From an uncultured Eubacteriaceae bacterium (GTDB lineage: Bacteria > Bacillota > Clostridia > Eubacteriales > Eubacteriaceae), in contig CAMBHL010000007.1 of assembly GCA_945867155.1 (NCBI GenBank), positions 52,497 through 116,496 on the forward strand: a stretch of DNA of 64,000 nucleotides. Direction: 5' to 3'. The position numbers and the translations under genes were made by a program. Position 1 is the stretch's first letter, and the number at the start of each line of letters is the position of its first letter. Under the pieces are notes generated by a model, which did not search any database, had not been told where the DNA came from, and was given only the letters and a program-made list of their open reading frames with translations. Below, in pieces: positions 38,031 to 47,026 of this stretch.

Positions 38031-39032
38031 ATGGAAAACAGACAGCACGAAGAAATGGGCGTCGAAGAGCTGCGCTTCGCGATCCTCATCGACGGCGACA
38101 ACATTTCGGCCAAGTATATCGAAGGCATTCTCAACGAAATGGCCAATTACGGCGTCGCGACCTACAAGCGGATCTACGGTGACTGGACGAGCCCCGGCTC
38201 CGCCAAATGGCGGGACGAACTCCTCGCCAAGTCGATCACGCCGATTCAGCAGTTCGCCAACGTCACCGGGAAAAACGCGACGGATTCGGCCCTGATCATC
38301 GACGCCATGGACATTCTCTACGGCGGGATGGTGGACGGCTTCTGCATCGTGTCCAGCGATTCCGACTTCACCCGGCTGGCGAGCCGGCTCCGGGAATCGG
38401 GGATGCGGGTCATCGGCATGGGCGAAGAAAAGACCCCTCAGTCTTTCCGGAACGCCTGCACGAAGTTCATCCGCCTGGAAAATATTTTAGACACCTACGA
38501 ACAGGACATCGGCGACGAACCCGAAGAGGCGGCGAGCGAAACGTCGGGAAAACGCCACCGGACTTCCCGGAAATCCGTAGAGAACACCATTGCGACCATC
38601 ATCACGGAAAACGCCAACAAGGGCAAGACCACGGGCCTCGGCGAGGTGGGCAGCCGCCTGAACAACAAGTATCCGGATTTTGACGTCCGGGATTACGGCT
38701 ACTCCCTGCTTTCGAAATTCCTCGAAGAATCCAGCCGGTTCACGGTGAACAAGACCGGCCGGTCCCAGACGGTGGCCCTCGCGGAAGAAAACGACACCGA
38801 ACGCCAGGTGACCGCCTTTATTGTGAAGAAAGTGAAGGCCGCGGGCAAAGCCGGCATCGAGCTTGGCTACCTCGGCAATCTGGTCCACGCCGCCTTTCCG
38901 GGATTCAGCTGGAAGGACAAAGGCTATTCGAAGTTTTCAAAATTTGTGCAGCATATCCGGCCGGTGAACATCGTGGACGATACCCACGGGGGCCGGGCCG
39001 TGTGCCGAAAATCCAAACAGGAGAAAAAATGA
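38031..39032 (+). CDS. NYN-domain ribonuclease-like protein with OST-HTH domains
   Basis: 333 residues. The N-terminal LabA-type NYN domain has the acidic catalytic set (FAILIDGDNIS, NATDSALIIDAMD, IVSSDSDFTRLA), the PIN-like nuclease fold. Two C-terminal OST-HTH/LOTUS RNA-binding domains follow (about 180-255 and 265-325; GYSLLSKFLEE and GYSKFSKFVQHI). Suggests an RNA-processing or RNA-silencing nuclease; target unknown. AAAGGAGC ribosome site. Stop overlaps the start of yjbQ by 4 nt. Confidence 0.9.
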   Translation: MENRQHEEMGVEELRFAILIDGDNISAKYIEGILNEMANYGVATYKRIYGDWTSPGSAKWRDELLAKSITPIQQFANVTGKNATDSALIIDAMDILYGGMVDGFCIVSSDSDFTRLASRLRESGMRVIGMGEEKTPQSFRNACTKFIRLENILDTYEQDIGDEPEEAASETSGKRHRTSRKSVENTIATIITENANKGKTTGLGEVGSRLNNKYPDFDVRDYGYSLLSKFLEESSRFTVNKTGRSQTVALAEENDTERQVTAFIVKKVKAAGKAGIELGYLGNLVHAAFPGFSWKDKGYSKFSKFVQHIRPVNIVDDTHGGRAVCRKSKQEKK

Positions 39033-39439
39033 AAATCATCAAGAAACGAATCCGCACCACCGCCCACACCCAGTTGCTCGACGTGACGGCGGCGGTGAAT
39101 GACGCAGTGAAAAACGCCGGCGTTAAAAGCGGCCTGGCTGTGGTCTGGGTCCCCCACACCACGGCGGCCGTGACCGTCAACGAAAACGCCGACCCCGACG
39201 TGAAAAGCGATATTTCCCGGGAAATAAACAAAATCGTTCCGTGGGAAGACGGCTACCGCCACGTGGAAGGCAATTCTGCCGCCCATTTGAAGGCCAGCCT
39301 CTTCGGCGCCGCAGAGACCCTGCTCATCGAAGACGGCCGCCTCGCCCTGGGCACCTGGCAGGACGTGTATTTCGCCGAATTTGACGGCCCCCGGACCCGG
39401 GAAATCTGGATCAAGATCTTTCCAGACGACCCGGCGTGA
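39029..39439 (+). CDS. YjbQ-family (secondary thiamine-phosphate synthase) protein
   Basis: 136 residues, UPF0047 family; some members have weak thiamine phosphate synthase activity in vitro and their cellular role is unclear. Signature VPHTTAAVTVNENADPDV, the WEDGYRHVEGNSAAHLKA His cluster and the C-terminal GTWQDVYFAEFDGPR are all present. AGGAG ribosome site; ATG overlaps the NYN gene stop, so the two are coupled. Confidence 0.9.
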   Translation: MKIIKKRIRTTAHTQLLDVTAAVNDAVKNAGVKSGLAVVWVPHTTAAVTVNENADPDVKSDISREINKIVPWEDGYRHVEGNSAAHLKASLFGAAETLLIEDGRLALGTWQDVYFAEFDGPRTREIWIKIFPDDPA

Positions 39440-39474
39440 ATCCCCGTAAATCTCAATAAATAGAAAGAAGTAAC

Positions 39475-40446
39475 ATGCAGAATATCGATTTATCGAAAGT
39501 CAAAAAAGGAGACAGCCTCCTGGGCTATTTGTTCATCAAATCTCAGACCGTGAAGACCTCGGCCAACGGCAGCCGCTATTTCAACATGACCCTGACCGAC
39601 CGCCATTTCAATGGCATGAACGCCAAAATGTGGGACGTTCAGCCCGTGGACGAAGACGAATTTGTCGAAGGCAAGCTTGTCAAAATCAAGGCGAAGGTTC
39701 AGGAATACAACAACAACCTTCAGATCATCGTCAACCGGATGCGCCTGACCAACGAAGGGGACGACGTCAGCGTCAACGAATTTGTGGAAACGGCCCCGGC
39801 GGACATCGACGCCATGTATCAAGACCTGCTTGACACCATCGCCGGCTTTAAAAATCAGGATCTGAAAACCCTCGTCGGCACGATGATTCAGGACAAGAAA
39901 GCCGCCCTCATGTATTTCCCCGCAGCCAAGCGCATGCACCACGCCTACAAGGGCGGGCTGCTGTTTCACACCTGGTCCATGCTCCGGGACGCCAAGGCCC
40001 TGGCGCCCCTGTACCCGTTTCTCGACGCGGACCTGCTCTACGCCGGGGTGATGCTCCACGATTTGGGCAAATCCGTGGAAATGCTCTCTGATGAAAACGG
40101 CTCGGTCTCGGATTATTCGAAGGAAGGCAAGCTCCTCGGCCACATCATCACCGGGGTTGTCGCCATCGACGAATACGGTAAAAAGCTCGGCACCGACCCG
40201 GAAATCGTGCTGGAGCTCAAGCATATGGTGCTGTCCCACCACTACGAACCGGAATACGGCTCGCCGGTGAAGCCGATGTTCGCCGAAGCGGAAATGCTCC
40301 ACTACCTGGATGTCATCGACGCCCGGATGAACACCATGGAAAAGGTTCAGAGCAACACCAAAGCCGGGGATTTTTCAGAAAAGGTCTGGGGCCTCGAAGG
40401 GATTCAGGTCTATCACAAGCCCGACGGCCCTGAAGGTGACGTATGA
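39475..40446 (+). CDS. yhaM: 3'-5' exoribonuclease YhaM
   Basis: 323 residues: N-terminal OB fold (KKGDSLLGYLFIKSQTVKTS), linker, and an HD domain with HHAYKGGLLFHTWSM and LHDLGKSVEM, plus the conserved HMVLSHHYEPEYGSPV. Degrades RNA (and ssDNA) from the 3' end and takes part in mRNA turnover in Firmicutes. Stands after NYN and YjbQ, giving an RNA-metabolism flavour to this operon. Its stop overlaps the next start. Confidence 0.94.
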   Translation: MQNIDLSKVKKGDSLLGYLFIKSQTVKTSANGSRYFNMTLTDRHFNGMNAKMWDVQPVDEDEFVEGKLVKIKAKVQEYNNNLQIIVNRMRLTNEGDDVSVNEFVETAPADIDAMYQDLLDTIAGFKNQDLKTLVGTMIQDKKAALMYFPAAKRMHHAYKGGLLFHTWSMLRDAKALAPLYPFLDADLLYAGVMLHDLGKSVEMLSDENGSVSDYSKEGKLLGHIITGVVAIDEYGKKLGTDPEIVLELKHMVLSHHYEPEYGSPVKPMFAEAEMLHYLDVIDARMNTMEKVQSNTKAGDFSEKVWGLEGIQVYHKPDGPEGDV

Positions 40447-40781
40447 TCAAAAGCCTCACGTGGATGGACAGCCTTGAAGAACCCGAAGACGCAGCGGCCG
40501 AAGCCCGGCTGTCCCTGATCCTCGCCCGGCTGAAGGCGGCGGGCATCGACGTGCACCGGTGGGACCCGCTGACGGCACCGGCTGGATGCGGTTTTCAGAC
40601 CCTGCCCGTCCTCGAGATCGACGGCGAAGTGAAATGCACCGGCCGAAAACCCACGGCGGAAGAGTGGCGCCAGTGGATCGACTTTGATGCCCTGCCCCGG
40701 CGCTGCGGCTGCGCTTCAGGGGGCTGCGCATCAGCCGGCTGCGCCGGCTGTCCGGGAAGAGAGGTCTGCCATGGGAAGTGA
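40443..40781 (+). CDS. ArsD-like thioredoxin-fold protein with Cys-rich tail
   Basis: 112 residues. The segment LPVLEIDGEVKCTGRKPT has the cis-proline and hairpin of thioredoxin-fold proteins and resembles ArsD, the arsenite metallochaperone; the usual N-terminal CxxC/CC is absent. The tail holds a cysteine cluster (RRCGCASGGCASAGCAGC), good for soft-metal or metal-cluster binding. Overlaps yhaM by 4 nt and the next gene by 11 nt. An ArsR-type regulator lies 0.9 kb downstream. Function not established; ArsD-likeness is my reading. Confidence 0.6.
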   Translation: MIKSLTWMDSLEEPEDAAAEARLSLILARLKAAGIDVHRWDPLTAPAGCGFQTLPVLEIDGEVKCTGRKPTAEEWRQWIDFDALPRRCGCASGGCASAGCAGCPGREVCHGK

Positions 40782-41343
40782 TCCTGCCGTCCGGGTGTAC
40801 GCCGCGCCCCGGCGGCGTCTGCGCCACGGCGTGCGCCGCTACGCAGAATTTATTTTGAGAGGGGTGTATCACCGAAACGATCCCCTTGAAATCGGCCCTT
40901 GGGGCAAGCCGGAGGTGCCCCAGAACGGCGACCCCCTGTACTTCAGCGGTTCTGATTCCGGCCAGTGGGTGATCTGCGCTTTCGCAGACCGGCCCATCGG
41001 CGTCGACCTCCAGGAAATCAAAAAGGACCCGCACATTTCAAAGACGGCCCGGCGGATGTTTGACCTTTCAGGAGAAAACCGGGTGCTGCGCGCGCCGCGG
41101 CGCTGGCGGCCCAGGGTTTTCGCAGAAGCGTGGACCCAGCGGGAAGCGGTGATGAAATGGAGCGGCCGGGGGTTCAACCTGCCCATGAAAACCATCGTCA
41201 TCGACGGCTCCCGGGTCACCGGGCCGGCGGACTGCGAAGGCCTGTCGCTGTTTGCCATTCCCGGCTTTGACGAAAACCGCTACGCAGCGTGTCTGTGCGG
41301 CGCGTATAAAGAAAAACCCCAGATCGAAGTGATCTGGGATTAA
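40771..41343 (+). CDS. 4'-phosphopantetheinyl transferase (Sfp-type)
   Basis: Transfers the phosphopantetheine arm of CoA to carrier proteins. 190 residues with IGVDLQEI (metal Asp; the second acidic position of GxDxE is Gln), and the helix FAEAWTQREAVMKWSGRG with the catalytic E and K. Short for Sfp-type. Starts inside the end of the Cys-rich gene (AGAGAGG upstream). A hairpin across its stop codon may help terminate. No polyketide or NRPS gene in the window, so it could serve fatty acid ACP. Confidence 0.82.
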   Translation: MGSDPAVRVYAAPRRRLRHGVRRYAEFILRGVYHRNDPLEIGPWGKPEVPQNGDPLYFSGSDSGQWVICAFADRPIGVDLQEIKKDPHISKTARRMFDLSGENRVLRAPRRWRPRVFAEAWTQREAVMKWSGRGFNLPMKTIVIDGSRVTGPADCEGLSLFAIPGFDENRYAACLCGAYKEKPQIEVIWD

Positions 41344-41353
41344 AAAATGTGTT

Positions 41354-41545
41354 TTATTTTTCGATGGGTGCTGTGCTGTGCTGGGTGTTGCCGGGAACGT
41401 TGTGGGTGAGCCATTCGATCTGCTCGGAAAAGTCGCTGTTTCCGGAATAGGACGACGGGTTGTGCAGCCCCAGGGACCAAGCCAGAAGACAGCCTGAAAC
41501 CAGCATGACCGCAATGAGGATAATGATGACGATTTTGAGTTTCAT
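41354..41545 (-). CDS. Small putative lipoprotein or membrane-anchored peptide
   Basis: 63 residues: hydrophobic N-terminal segment (KIVIIILIAVMLVSGC) ending in a lipobox-like VSGC, then a Ser/His-rich polar tail. Real gene: AAAGGAGG sits 5 nt before the ATG. Not recognised; a lipoprotein whose diacylglyceryl cysteine is Cys19 is one reading, a single-span protein the other. Confidence 0.6.
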   Translation of the reverse strand: MKLKIVIIILIAVMLVSGCLLAWSLGLHNPSSYSGNSDFSEQIEWLTHNVPGNTQHSTAPIEK

Positions 41546-41682
41546 TCAGTCCTCCTTTGCTTTGGATTTGGCTTCTAAATAATCTTTAATATTCCTTTAT
41601 TGTAACGAAAAAAGACAGAAATGTACAGAATAAATATCAAAAACTTAATGAAAACGTCTCTTGCATTCAGAACGGGGGTAAA

Positions 41683-42009
41683 ATGTCAGAACAGTCAAAA
41701 ATGAACGAAGTGTGCGTTCGGGAAATGGCGAAATTCTACAAAGTTCTTGGGGATGAAACCCGGATCAAGATTTTGTACGCCCTGTCCCAGAAAGAACGCT
41801 GTGTCAGCGATCTCGTGGACATTCTGGACATGAGTCAGTCCTCGGTCTCCCACCAGCTGCGCATTCTCCGGGACAACGGCCAGGTCCGCACCCGGCGGGA
41901 CGGCCGGAACATTTTCTATTCCCTGGACGATCAGCACGTCCTGGACATTTTCCAGGAAGCCCTCCAGCACATCGTGCACCGGATGGAAGAAGGCAAAATC
42001 AGAAGGTAA
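41683..42009 (+). CDS. ArsR/SmtB-family metal-responsive repressor
   Basis: 108 residues; winged helix with ILDMSQSSVSHQLRILRD recognition helix. The C-terminal helix carries D83, H85, H96 and H99 with the spacing of the alpha-5 metal site of CzrA/SmtB (Zn/Co) and NmtR (Ni/Co). The alpha-3 CxC of arsenic sensors is missing. So it is likely a Zn, Co or Ni sensor. No transporter gene is next to it; nearest genes are a phosphoesterase and larC, on the opposite strand. Confidence 0.88.
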   Translation: MSEQSKMNEVCVREMAKFYKVLGDETRIKILYALSQKERCVSDLVDILDMSQSSVSHQLRILRDNGQVRTRRDGRNIFYSLDDQHVLDIFQEALQHIVHRMEEGKIRR

Positions 42010-42055
42010 GGCAGTGCCCGGACGGACGCTGTTTTTTTCTTTCATCCCGATTCTT

Positions 42056-42826
42056 TCATACATCGAGTTCCAGAATCGCGTTGTAAAGCAGGGTGGTCTT
42101 CGCTTCGGGCAGGGTGAGGTCCTTGTGGTGGTGGCCGGCGAACCACTGCTTCCATTTGGCCCGGTCAGCGATGCGCTGGAGCATTTTGGCCACCTTCGGG
42201 GTGCGGATGCCCCGGGGCGAAAAAGGCTTGTCGAACACACGCTTCTGGAGCTTGTAAGGCAGGGTGTGGGTCAGGATGTAGTCGGCGTAGCCGCCATGGC
42301 GGTCTAAATTGTCAAGGGCCGTCTTGAGCATAGCCCGGCTCGGAATTTCGTCAGGCCACCAGCTTTTGTGGGGAATCCGGGTCTTCCGGTCTGCGCTCGG
42401 GGCGCCGCCCATGACGAGGACGGAAAAATCCCCCTTGGCCGCCGAAACCGTGTAATAGCCGCCGTTTTGAAGATAAAAAGGCCCTCGGCTGCCGTCCATG
42501 GTGTACACTTTGCCGCCGCACCACGCCCGTTCGGGAAGCTCGTGATAGATGCGGTCGTAATTTTCGTGGTTGCCGAGGCAGGTGGCCACCACGAGGCCGC
42601 AGCGCTCGTAGAAGCTCCGGTACACCGCCCGGAGCGCCCGTTCCCAGTCGCCCCCGGGCTTGGGATCGAAAATGGCGCCGAAATCCCCGCAGACGAGCAT
42701 GAGCTTCGGCGCCGGGTCGGCGCACAGGGCGTCTTCCATTCGGTCGGCGAAGACCGAAAGCTTGTAGAGGTCGTTGGTGCCGTGGATGTCGCCGGTGACA
42801 AACACCCGGCTGAAAGCGTCGGTCAT
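42056..42826 (-). CDS. Calcineurin-like metallophosphoesterase
   Basis: 256 residues with the five motifs: VTGDIHG, CGDFGAIF, LGNHENYDRI, LTHT and GHHHKD. A two-metal phosphatase or nuclease of unknown substrate. Starts in the last 4 nt of larC (ATGA), so the two are translated together. Confidence 0.85.
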   Translation of the reverse strand: MTDAFSRVFVTGDIHGTNDLYKLSVFADRMEDALCADPAPKLMLVCGDFGAIFDPKPGGDWERALRAVYRSFYERCGLVVATCLGNHENYDRIYHELPERAWCGGKVYTMDGSRGPFYLQNGGYYTVSAAKGDFSVLVMGGAPSADRKTRIPHKSWWPDEIPSRAMLKTALDNLDRHGGYADYILTHTLPYKLQKRVFDKPFSPRGIRTPKVAKMLQRIADRAKWKQWFAGHHHKDLTLPEAKTTLLYNAILELDV

Positions 42827-44136
42827 GCCTGGGCCTGCCAGGCCGAAAGTACCGCGGCGTAAGCGTCGGGGAAAGCCAGACCGTGGGCTTTCGCCAGGGC
42901 CGCGACCGAGTCGTATTCGGGAATCCCCCGCTTTTTCCCCAGGTGTTCGGTCACTTTGACCTTCGCCGGCCCGTAAGGGGTGTCGGCGGTTTCGATTTTT
43001 CGGGGCAGGACCTTGCGGCTGACCGGGAAATGGCGCAGGCCGATGGTCGTGGTTTCGGCGAAGATCAGGTCTTCAAGCTGGTCTGCATCTGCTGCTTTGC
43101 ACAGTACCGTGAGCACCGTGCCCGGGCGGTTCTTCTTCATGGTCACCGGGGTCAGGGTGACGTCCAGCGCGCCGGCATCCAGGAGCGCGTTCACGGCGTG
43201 GCCGAGGATTTCCCCGGTGCTGTCGTCGAGGTTCGCTTCGATCTGCAGCACATCGTCAGCGTCCCCTTCGTCTTCGATGAGAAAGACCCGCAGGATGTTG
43301 GCACAGTCGGTGTAGGTGCGCTTGCCGGCGCCGATGCCGCTTTTGACGATCGTAAAAGTTTCAGGAAGTTGTTTTCCTGTCATCACCGCCGAGGCGATGG
43401 CCGCCCCGGTGGGCGTGATCCGTTCCCCCATGAGATTCGTGAGTTTCAAGGGCAGCTCATGCTGTTCGGCGAGGTGGACGACGGCGGGCACGGGCACGGG
43501 CATCCAGCCGTGAGCGCAGCGCACCTTGCCGCTCCCTTCGGTGATCGCCGGGAATACAACGCCGGTAAAGCCCAGGCGGGTTTTGAGGTCGTCGAAGCAC
43601 ACCGCCGCGGCGGTGATGTCGACGATGGAATCCACAGCCCCCACTTCGTGGAAGTGGACGTGTTCGGCGTCGGTGCCGTGGGCTTTGGCTTCGGCGGCGG
43701 CGAGGTGGTCGAAGATAGTGTTCGCCAGGGCCCGGGCGCCGTCACTTAAATCAGCCTCGGATAAAATGGCCTTCACTTCCGCCAAAGTGCGGTGGCTGTG
43801 GTGGTGATGATGTTCGTGATCATGATGGTGTGTAGGGCCGTCATGATCGTGGTTGTGATCATGATGATGGTGATGGCCGGCGGCTTCGTCATCGCCGTAA
43901 AGGTAGGCCATGTCGTGGTCGTGGGTTTCGTAAGGGGCGTCGAGCTGCACGTCGAAATCGCAGGCGTCGATGCCCGAACACGGGCGCCGGCCGATGACGG
44001 CGTGAAAACCCGACAGGGGCAGGCTGTCCAAAGCGGCCTTCAAAACCCCGGGGTCGGCTCCGAGATCGAGCATGGCGGCCACGGCCATGTCCCCGGAAAT
44101 GCCGGAACTGCATTCAAAATAAAGCTGTCTGCGCAT
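42823..44136 (-). CDS. larC: Nickel-pincer cofactor biosynthesis protein LarC
   Basis: Inserts nickel into the pyridinium-3,5-dithiocarboxylate cofactor of LarA. 437 residues: N-terminal FECSSGISGDM, a long His/Asp-rich loop (about 72-115, with runs of five His), the HFHEVGAVDS core, GERITPTGAA and CTP-binding C-terminal half. A single continuous frame, unlike the frameshifted larC1/C2 of Lactobacillus. larA, larB and larE are not in the window. The His loop suggests nickel storage. The downstream phosphoesterase is cotranscribed. Confidence 0.93.
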   Translation of the reverse strand: MRRQLYFECSSGISGDMAVAAMLDLGADPGVLKAALDSLPLSGFHAVIGRRPCSGIDACDFDVQLDAPYETHDHDMAYLYGDDEAAGHHHHHDHNHDHDGPTHHHDHEHHHHHSHRTLAEVKAILSEADLSDGARALANTIFDHLAAAEAKAHGTDAEHVHFHEVGAVDSIVDITAAAVCFDDLKTRLGFTGVVFPAITEGSGKVRCAHGWMPVPVPAVVHLAEQHELPLKLTNLMGERITPTGAAIASAVMTGKQLPETFTIVKSGIGAGKRTYTDCANILRVFLIEDEGDADDVLQIEANLDDSTGEILGHAVNALLDAGALDVTLTPVTMKKNRPGTVLTVLCKAADADQLEDLIFAETTTIGLRHFPVSRKVLPRKIETADTPYGPAKVKVTEHLGKKRGIPEYDSVAALAKAHGLAFPDAYAAVLSAWQAQA

Positions 44137-44264
44137 GATTTCTCCTTTTTCTCTTGGTTGCTCTCAGTATTTTAATGTTATCGATATCTATAAAATAATT
44201 TTAACAATTGGTGCAAAAACGCGCAACTTGTTTAGATTCTTTAAGCATAATGCAAGCATAAAAT

Positions 44265-44273
44265 TGTTATAAT
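44265..44273 (+). promoter_or_regulatory. Extended -10 promoter of ftsH
   Basis: TGTTATAAT: perfect TATAAT (44268-44273) with TG at the extended position and no -35. The leader includes a hairpin ATGCCCG/CGGGCAT (44289-44305) just before the ribosome site, which could affect initiation. Confidence 0.65.
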
Positions 44274-44322
44274 ACCCCGCACTTAAATATGCCCGGAACG
44301 GGCATAAGGAAAGGAAAAAACG

Positions 44323-46182
44323 ATGAAAGAAGTCAAAACACCAAAACGTCCGATGATTTTTTACTATCTGCTGGTGCTCTTCATCATCATCGCCTTCAAC
44401 ATGCTGGCGACGCCTCTCGTGCGTCAGCGGACGGTCAAAAACGTGAACTACAACACGTTCATGTCGATGACCCAGAAAAAGAACATCGGCGATGTGGAAA
44501 TCCAGGATCAGCAGATCGTGTTTACGAATAAAGCCCGGACCCAGACCTATAAGACCGGCAAAATGGAAGATCCCCAGCTGACCGAACGACTGTACAACGC
44601 CGGGGCCAGTTTCAAGAAAAACGTCAGCTCGACGACGAACCCGTTCGTGTCGTTTCTGCTGAACTGGGTGCTGCCCATTGCGATCTTCATCCTTCTTGGT
44701 CGCTGGCTCAACCGCAGGCTCATCAACCAGATGGGCGGCGGCGCCAACTCCATGAGCTTCGGCATCGGCAAGAGCAACGCCAAAGTGTACGTCCCGTCTG
44801 AAGCGGGGATTCACTTCTCCGACGTCGCCGGTGAAGATGAAGCTAAGGAAAATCTGTCGGAAATCGTGGAATATCTCCACAACCCGAAAAAATACGCCGC
44901 CATCGGCGCGACCATGCCCAAGGGCGTGCTCCTTGTGGGCCCTCCAGGCACCGGGAAAACCATGCTGGCCAAAGCCGTAGCCGGGGAAGCCAACGTGCCG
45001 TTTTTCTCGATTTCCGGCTCGGAATTCGTGGAAATGTTCGTCGGGATGGGCGCCTCCAAGGTGCGGGATCTGTTCCGCCAGGCGAAGGAAAAGGCGCCGT
45101 GCATCGTCTTCATCGACGAAATCGACGCCATCGGCCAGAAGCGGGCCGGGGGCAAGTTCAGCGGCTCCAACGACGAACGGGAACAGACCCTGAACCAGCT
45201 GCTCACTGAAATGGACGGCTTTGAAGAAAACAACGGCGTCGTCATCCTCGCGGCGACGAACCGGCCGGAATCCCTCGACCCGGCTTTAACCCGTCCGGGG
45301 CGCTTCGACCGCCGGGTGCCGGTCAACCTGCCGGATCTCAAGGGCCGTGAAGCCATTTTGAAAGTCCACGCGAAGAAAGTCCGGACGATGCCGGGCATCG
45401 ACTACAACGCCATCGCCCGCATGGCTGTGGGCGCTTCCGGGGCGGAACTGGCCAATATCGTCAACGAAGCGGCCCTCCGCGCCGTTCGGGACCACCGCCA
45501 GGCGGTCAACCAGGCTGACCTTGAAGAAAGCGTCGAAGTGGTCATCGCCGGCTATCAGAAAAAGAATTCCATTCTGTCGCCGAAGGAAAAGAAGATCGTC
45601 GCCTATCACGAAACCGGCCACGCGCTGGTGGCGGCCCTCCAGACCCAGTCGGCGCCGGTCCAGAAAATCACCATCATCCCGAGAACCTCCGGCGCTTTAG
45701 GCTACACCATGCAGGTGGAAGAAGGGGAAAAGAACCTGATGTCCAAAGAAGAACTCACGGAAAAAATCGTGACCCTCACCGGCGGACGGGCGGCGGAAGA
45801 AGTCGCCATCGGCTCCGTCTCTACAGGCGCGTCCAATGACATCGAACAGGCCACGAAGATGGCCCGGGCCATGATCACCCGCTACGGCATGAGCGACACC
45901 TTTGACATGGTCGCCCTGGAAACCGTTGAAAACGCCTACCTCGGCGGGGACACTTCCCTGGCCTGCTCGGCGGATACTCAGAAGGTCATCGATGAAAAAG
46001 TCGTCGACCTCGTCAAACGCTCTCATCAGAAGGCCGTAGAGCTCCTTCAGGCCAACCGCAAGGTCCTCGACGAACTGGCGATGTATTTGTACGACAAAGA
46101 AACCATCACCGGGGAAGAATTCATGAATTTCCTGTCCCGCTACCAAAGCGAAGGAACCCTCACAGACGCGGAAGCGCTGTAA
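44323..46182 (+). CDS. ftsH: ATP-dependent zinc metalloprotease FtsH
   Basis: Membrane AAA+ protease that removes damaged membrane and short-lived regulatory proteins. 619 residues: two membrane helices (about 13-30 and 105-125) around an external domain, Walker [10 protein letters not shown], Walker [10 protein letters not shown], second region of homology [18 protein letters not shown], and zinc site HETGH. Usually placed near tilS-hpt; here it stands alone with a bidirectional terminator downstream. AAAGGAAA ribosome site. Confidence 0.97.
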   Translation: MKEVKTPKRPMIFYYLLVLFIIIAFNMLATPLVRQRTVKNVNYNTFMSMTQKKNIGDVEIQDQQIVFTNKARTQTYKTGKMEDPQLTERLYNAGASFKKNVSSTTNPFVSFLLNWVLPIAIFILLGRWLNRRLINQMGGGANSMSFGIGKSNAKVYVPSEAGIHFSDVAGEDEAKENLSEIVEYLHNPKKYAAIGATMPKGVLLVGPPGTGKTMLAKAVAGEANVPFFSISGSEFVEMFVGMGASKVRDLFRQAKEKAPCIVFIDEIDAIGQKRAGGKFSGSNDEREQTLNQLLTEMDGFEENNGVVILAATNRPESLDPALTRPGRFDRRVPVNLPDLKGREAILKVHAKKVRTMPGIDYNAIARMAVGASGAELANIVNEAALRAVRDHRQAVNQADLEESVEVVIAGYQKKNSILSPKEKKIVAYHETGHALVAALQTQSAPVQKITIIPRTSGALGYTMQVEEGEKNLMSKEELTEKIVTLTGGRAAEEVAIGSVSTGASNDIEQATKMARAMITRYGMSDTFDMVALETVENAYLGGDTSLACSADTQKVIDEKVVDLVKRSHQKAVELLQANRKVLDELAMYLYDKETITGEEFMNFLSRYQSEGTLTDAEAL

Positions 46183-46194
46183 GTTGAATCAACA

Positions 46195-46243
46195 TAAAAA
46201 TAGAAGCACCGGTTTAATCCGAACCGAGTGCTTCTATTTTTTT
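46195..46243 (+). terminator. Bidirectional terminator between ftsH and lysozyme-like gene
   Basis: TAGAAGCAC and CGGTT pair with AACCG and GTGCTTCTA, flanked by A-run and T-run. Confidence 0.92.
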
Positions 46244-46888
46244 AAAAAATTTTGCCATTTTCGAATTGCGGTTGTAGTCGTAATAGGCCATGACTTTCTT
46301 CGCGTAGGTGGGGTCGCCGTAGGCGCTCCAGTTGAGCTGGGCCTTCATCCGCTCGCTGAAGACCTTCGCGTTGGCTTCGGAGTAGCCGCCGTAGCGGTTC
46401 AGGGCCCATTGGACGTAGTTGTTGCCGAAATTGTAGCCCTGGAGAGCCAGCATGAGTTTGCTGCGCTGGGACGGGGATGTGCAGCCCGCGGCTTTGAGGC
46501 AGTCGGCGAAATGTTCAACCCCGACCCGGACGGAATATTTCGGGTCCTGGATGCTGTTGGGGTTCTTGCTGTAATAAGTGTTCAGGGCCGATTCGCTGGC
46601 CTGCATCGGGTCAGTACCGTAGCCCTTGGTTTCCTGCATCATGATCGCTTCGACGACCGGTTCGAATTTGGAAATGCCGCAGCGTTTCGTGTATTTTTTG
46701 ATGGTCGGGCGGTACTGCCGGACGTGGCGGGTCGTGAGCTTCCCGTGGAGGACGCTGTTGTCGAGCAGGTACTCGAGGGAGCCGTAATGCCACAGCGCTA
46801 CGATGGCCACGATGATCACCATGACGATGAGGGCGGCCTTGGGTCCCTTCCGGAGCCTCCGCCTTTTTTTATGATTTTGTTCTGCCAA
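46214..46888 (-). CDS. Membrane-anchored lysozyme-like muramidase (CwlT/Slt type)
   Basis: 224 residues: basic cytoplasmic start, one membrane helix (about 18-36), then a lysozyme-like domain with catalytic Glu in IMMQETKGYGTDPMQASES and YGSLLQGYNFG-like helix LMLALQGYNFGNNYVQWA. Such enzymes cleave the glycan strand of peptidoglycan, as in CwlT of conjugative elements and in cell-wall remodelling. No NlpC/P60 second domain. The 3' end runs through the terminator stem. Confidence 0.85.
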   Translation of the reverse strand: MAEQNHKKRRRLRKGPKAALIVMVIIVAIVALWHYGSLEYLLDNSVLHGKLTTRHVRQYRPTIKKYTKRCGISKFEPVVEAIMMQETKGYGTDPMQASESALNTYYSKNPNSIQDPKYSVRVGVEHFADCLKAAGCTSPSQRSKLMLALQGYNFGNNYVQWALNRYGGYSEANAKVFSERMKAQLNWSAYGDPTYAKKVMAYYDYNRNSKMAKFFKKIEALGSD

Positions 46889-47026
46889 TTTTAACCTCTC
46901 TGTTCTTTCCGTGTCTTTTTGGGAACGGTTCTTATTCTAAGGTTCAATGCTTAAACTTAAAATAATCGCCGGGGCTTCTCATTTTGTGATAGGATAGAGG
47001 AAACGACGAAAAAAGGAGAGCGCAAC

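Noticed and set aside
43800..43920. His-rich run as cloning tag or contamination
   Set aside because: It is in frame within larC at the position where LarC proteins carry a His-rich loop.
44188..44880. 230-codon open frame opposite ftsH
   Set aside because: Lies over the ftsH promoter and 5' end on the other strand; composition and frame explained by ftsH.
46925..47026. SAM riboswitch or T-box before metA
   Set aside because: The leader is about 100 nt, with no S-box stems or T-box TGGxACC-like sequence.
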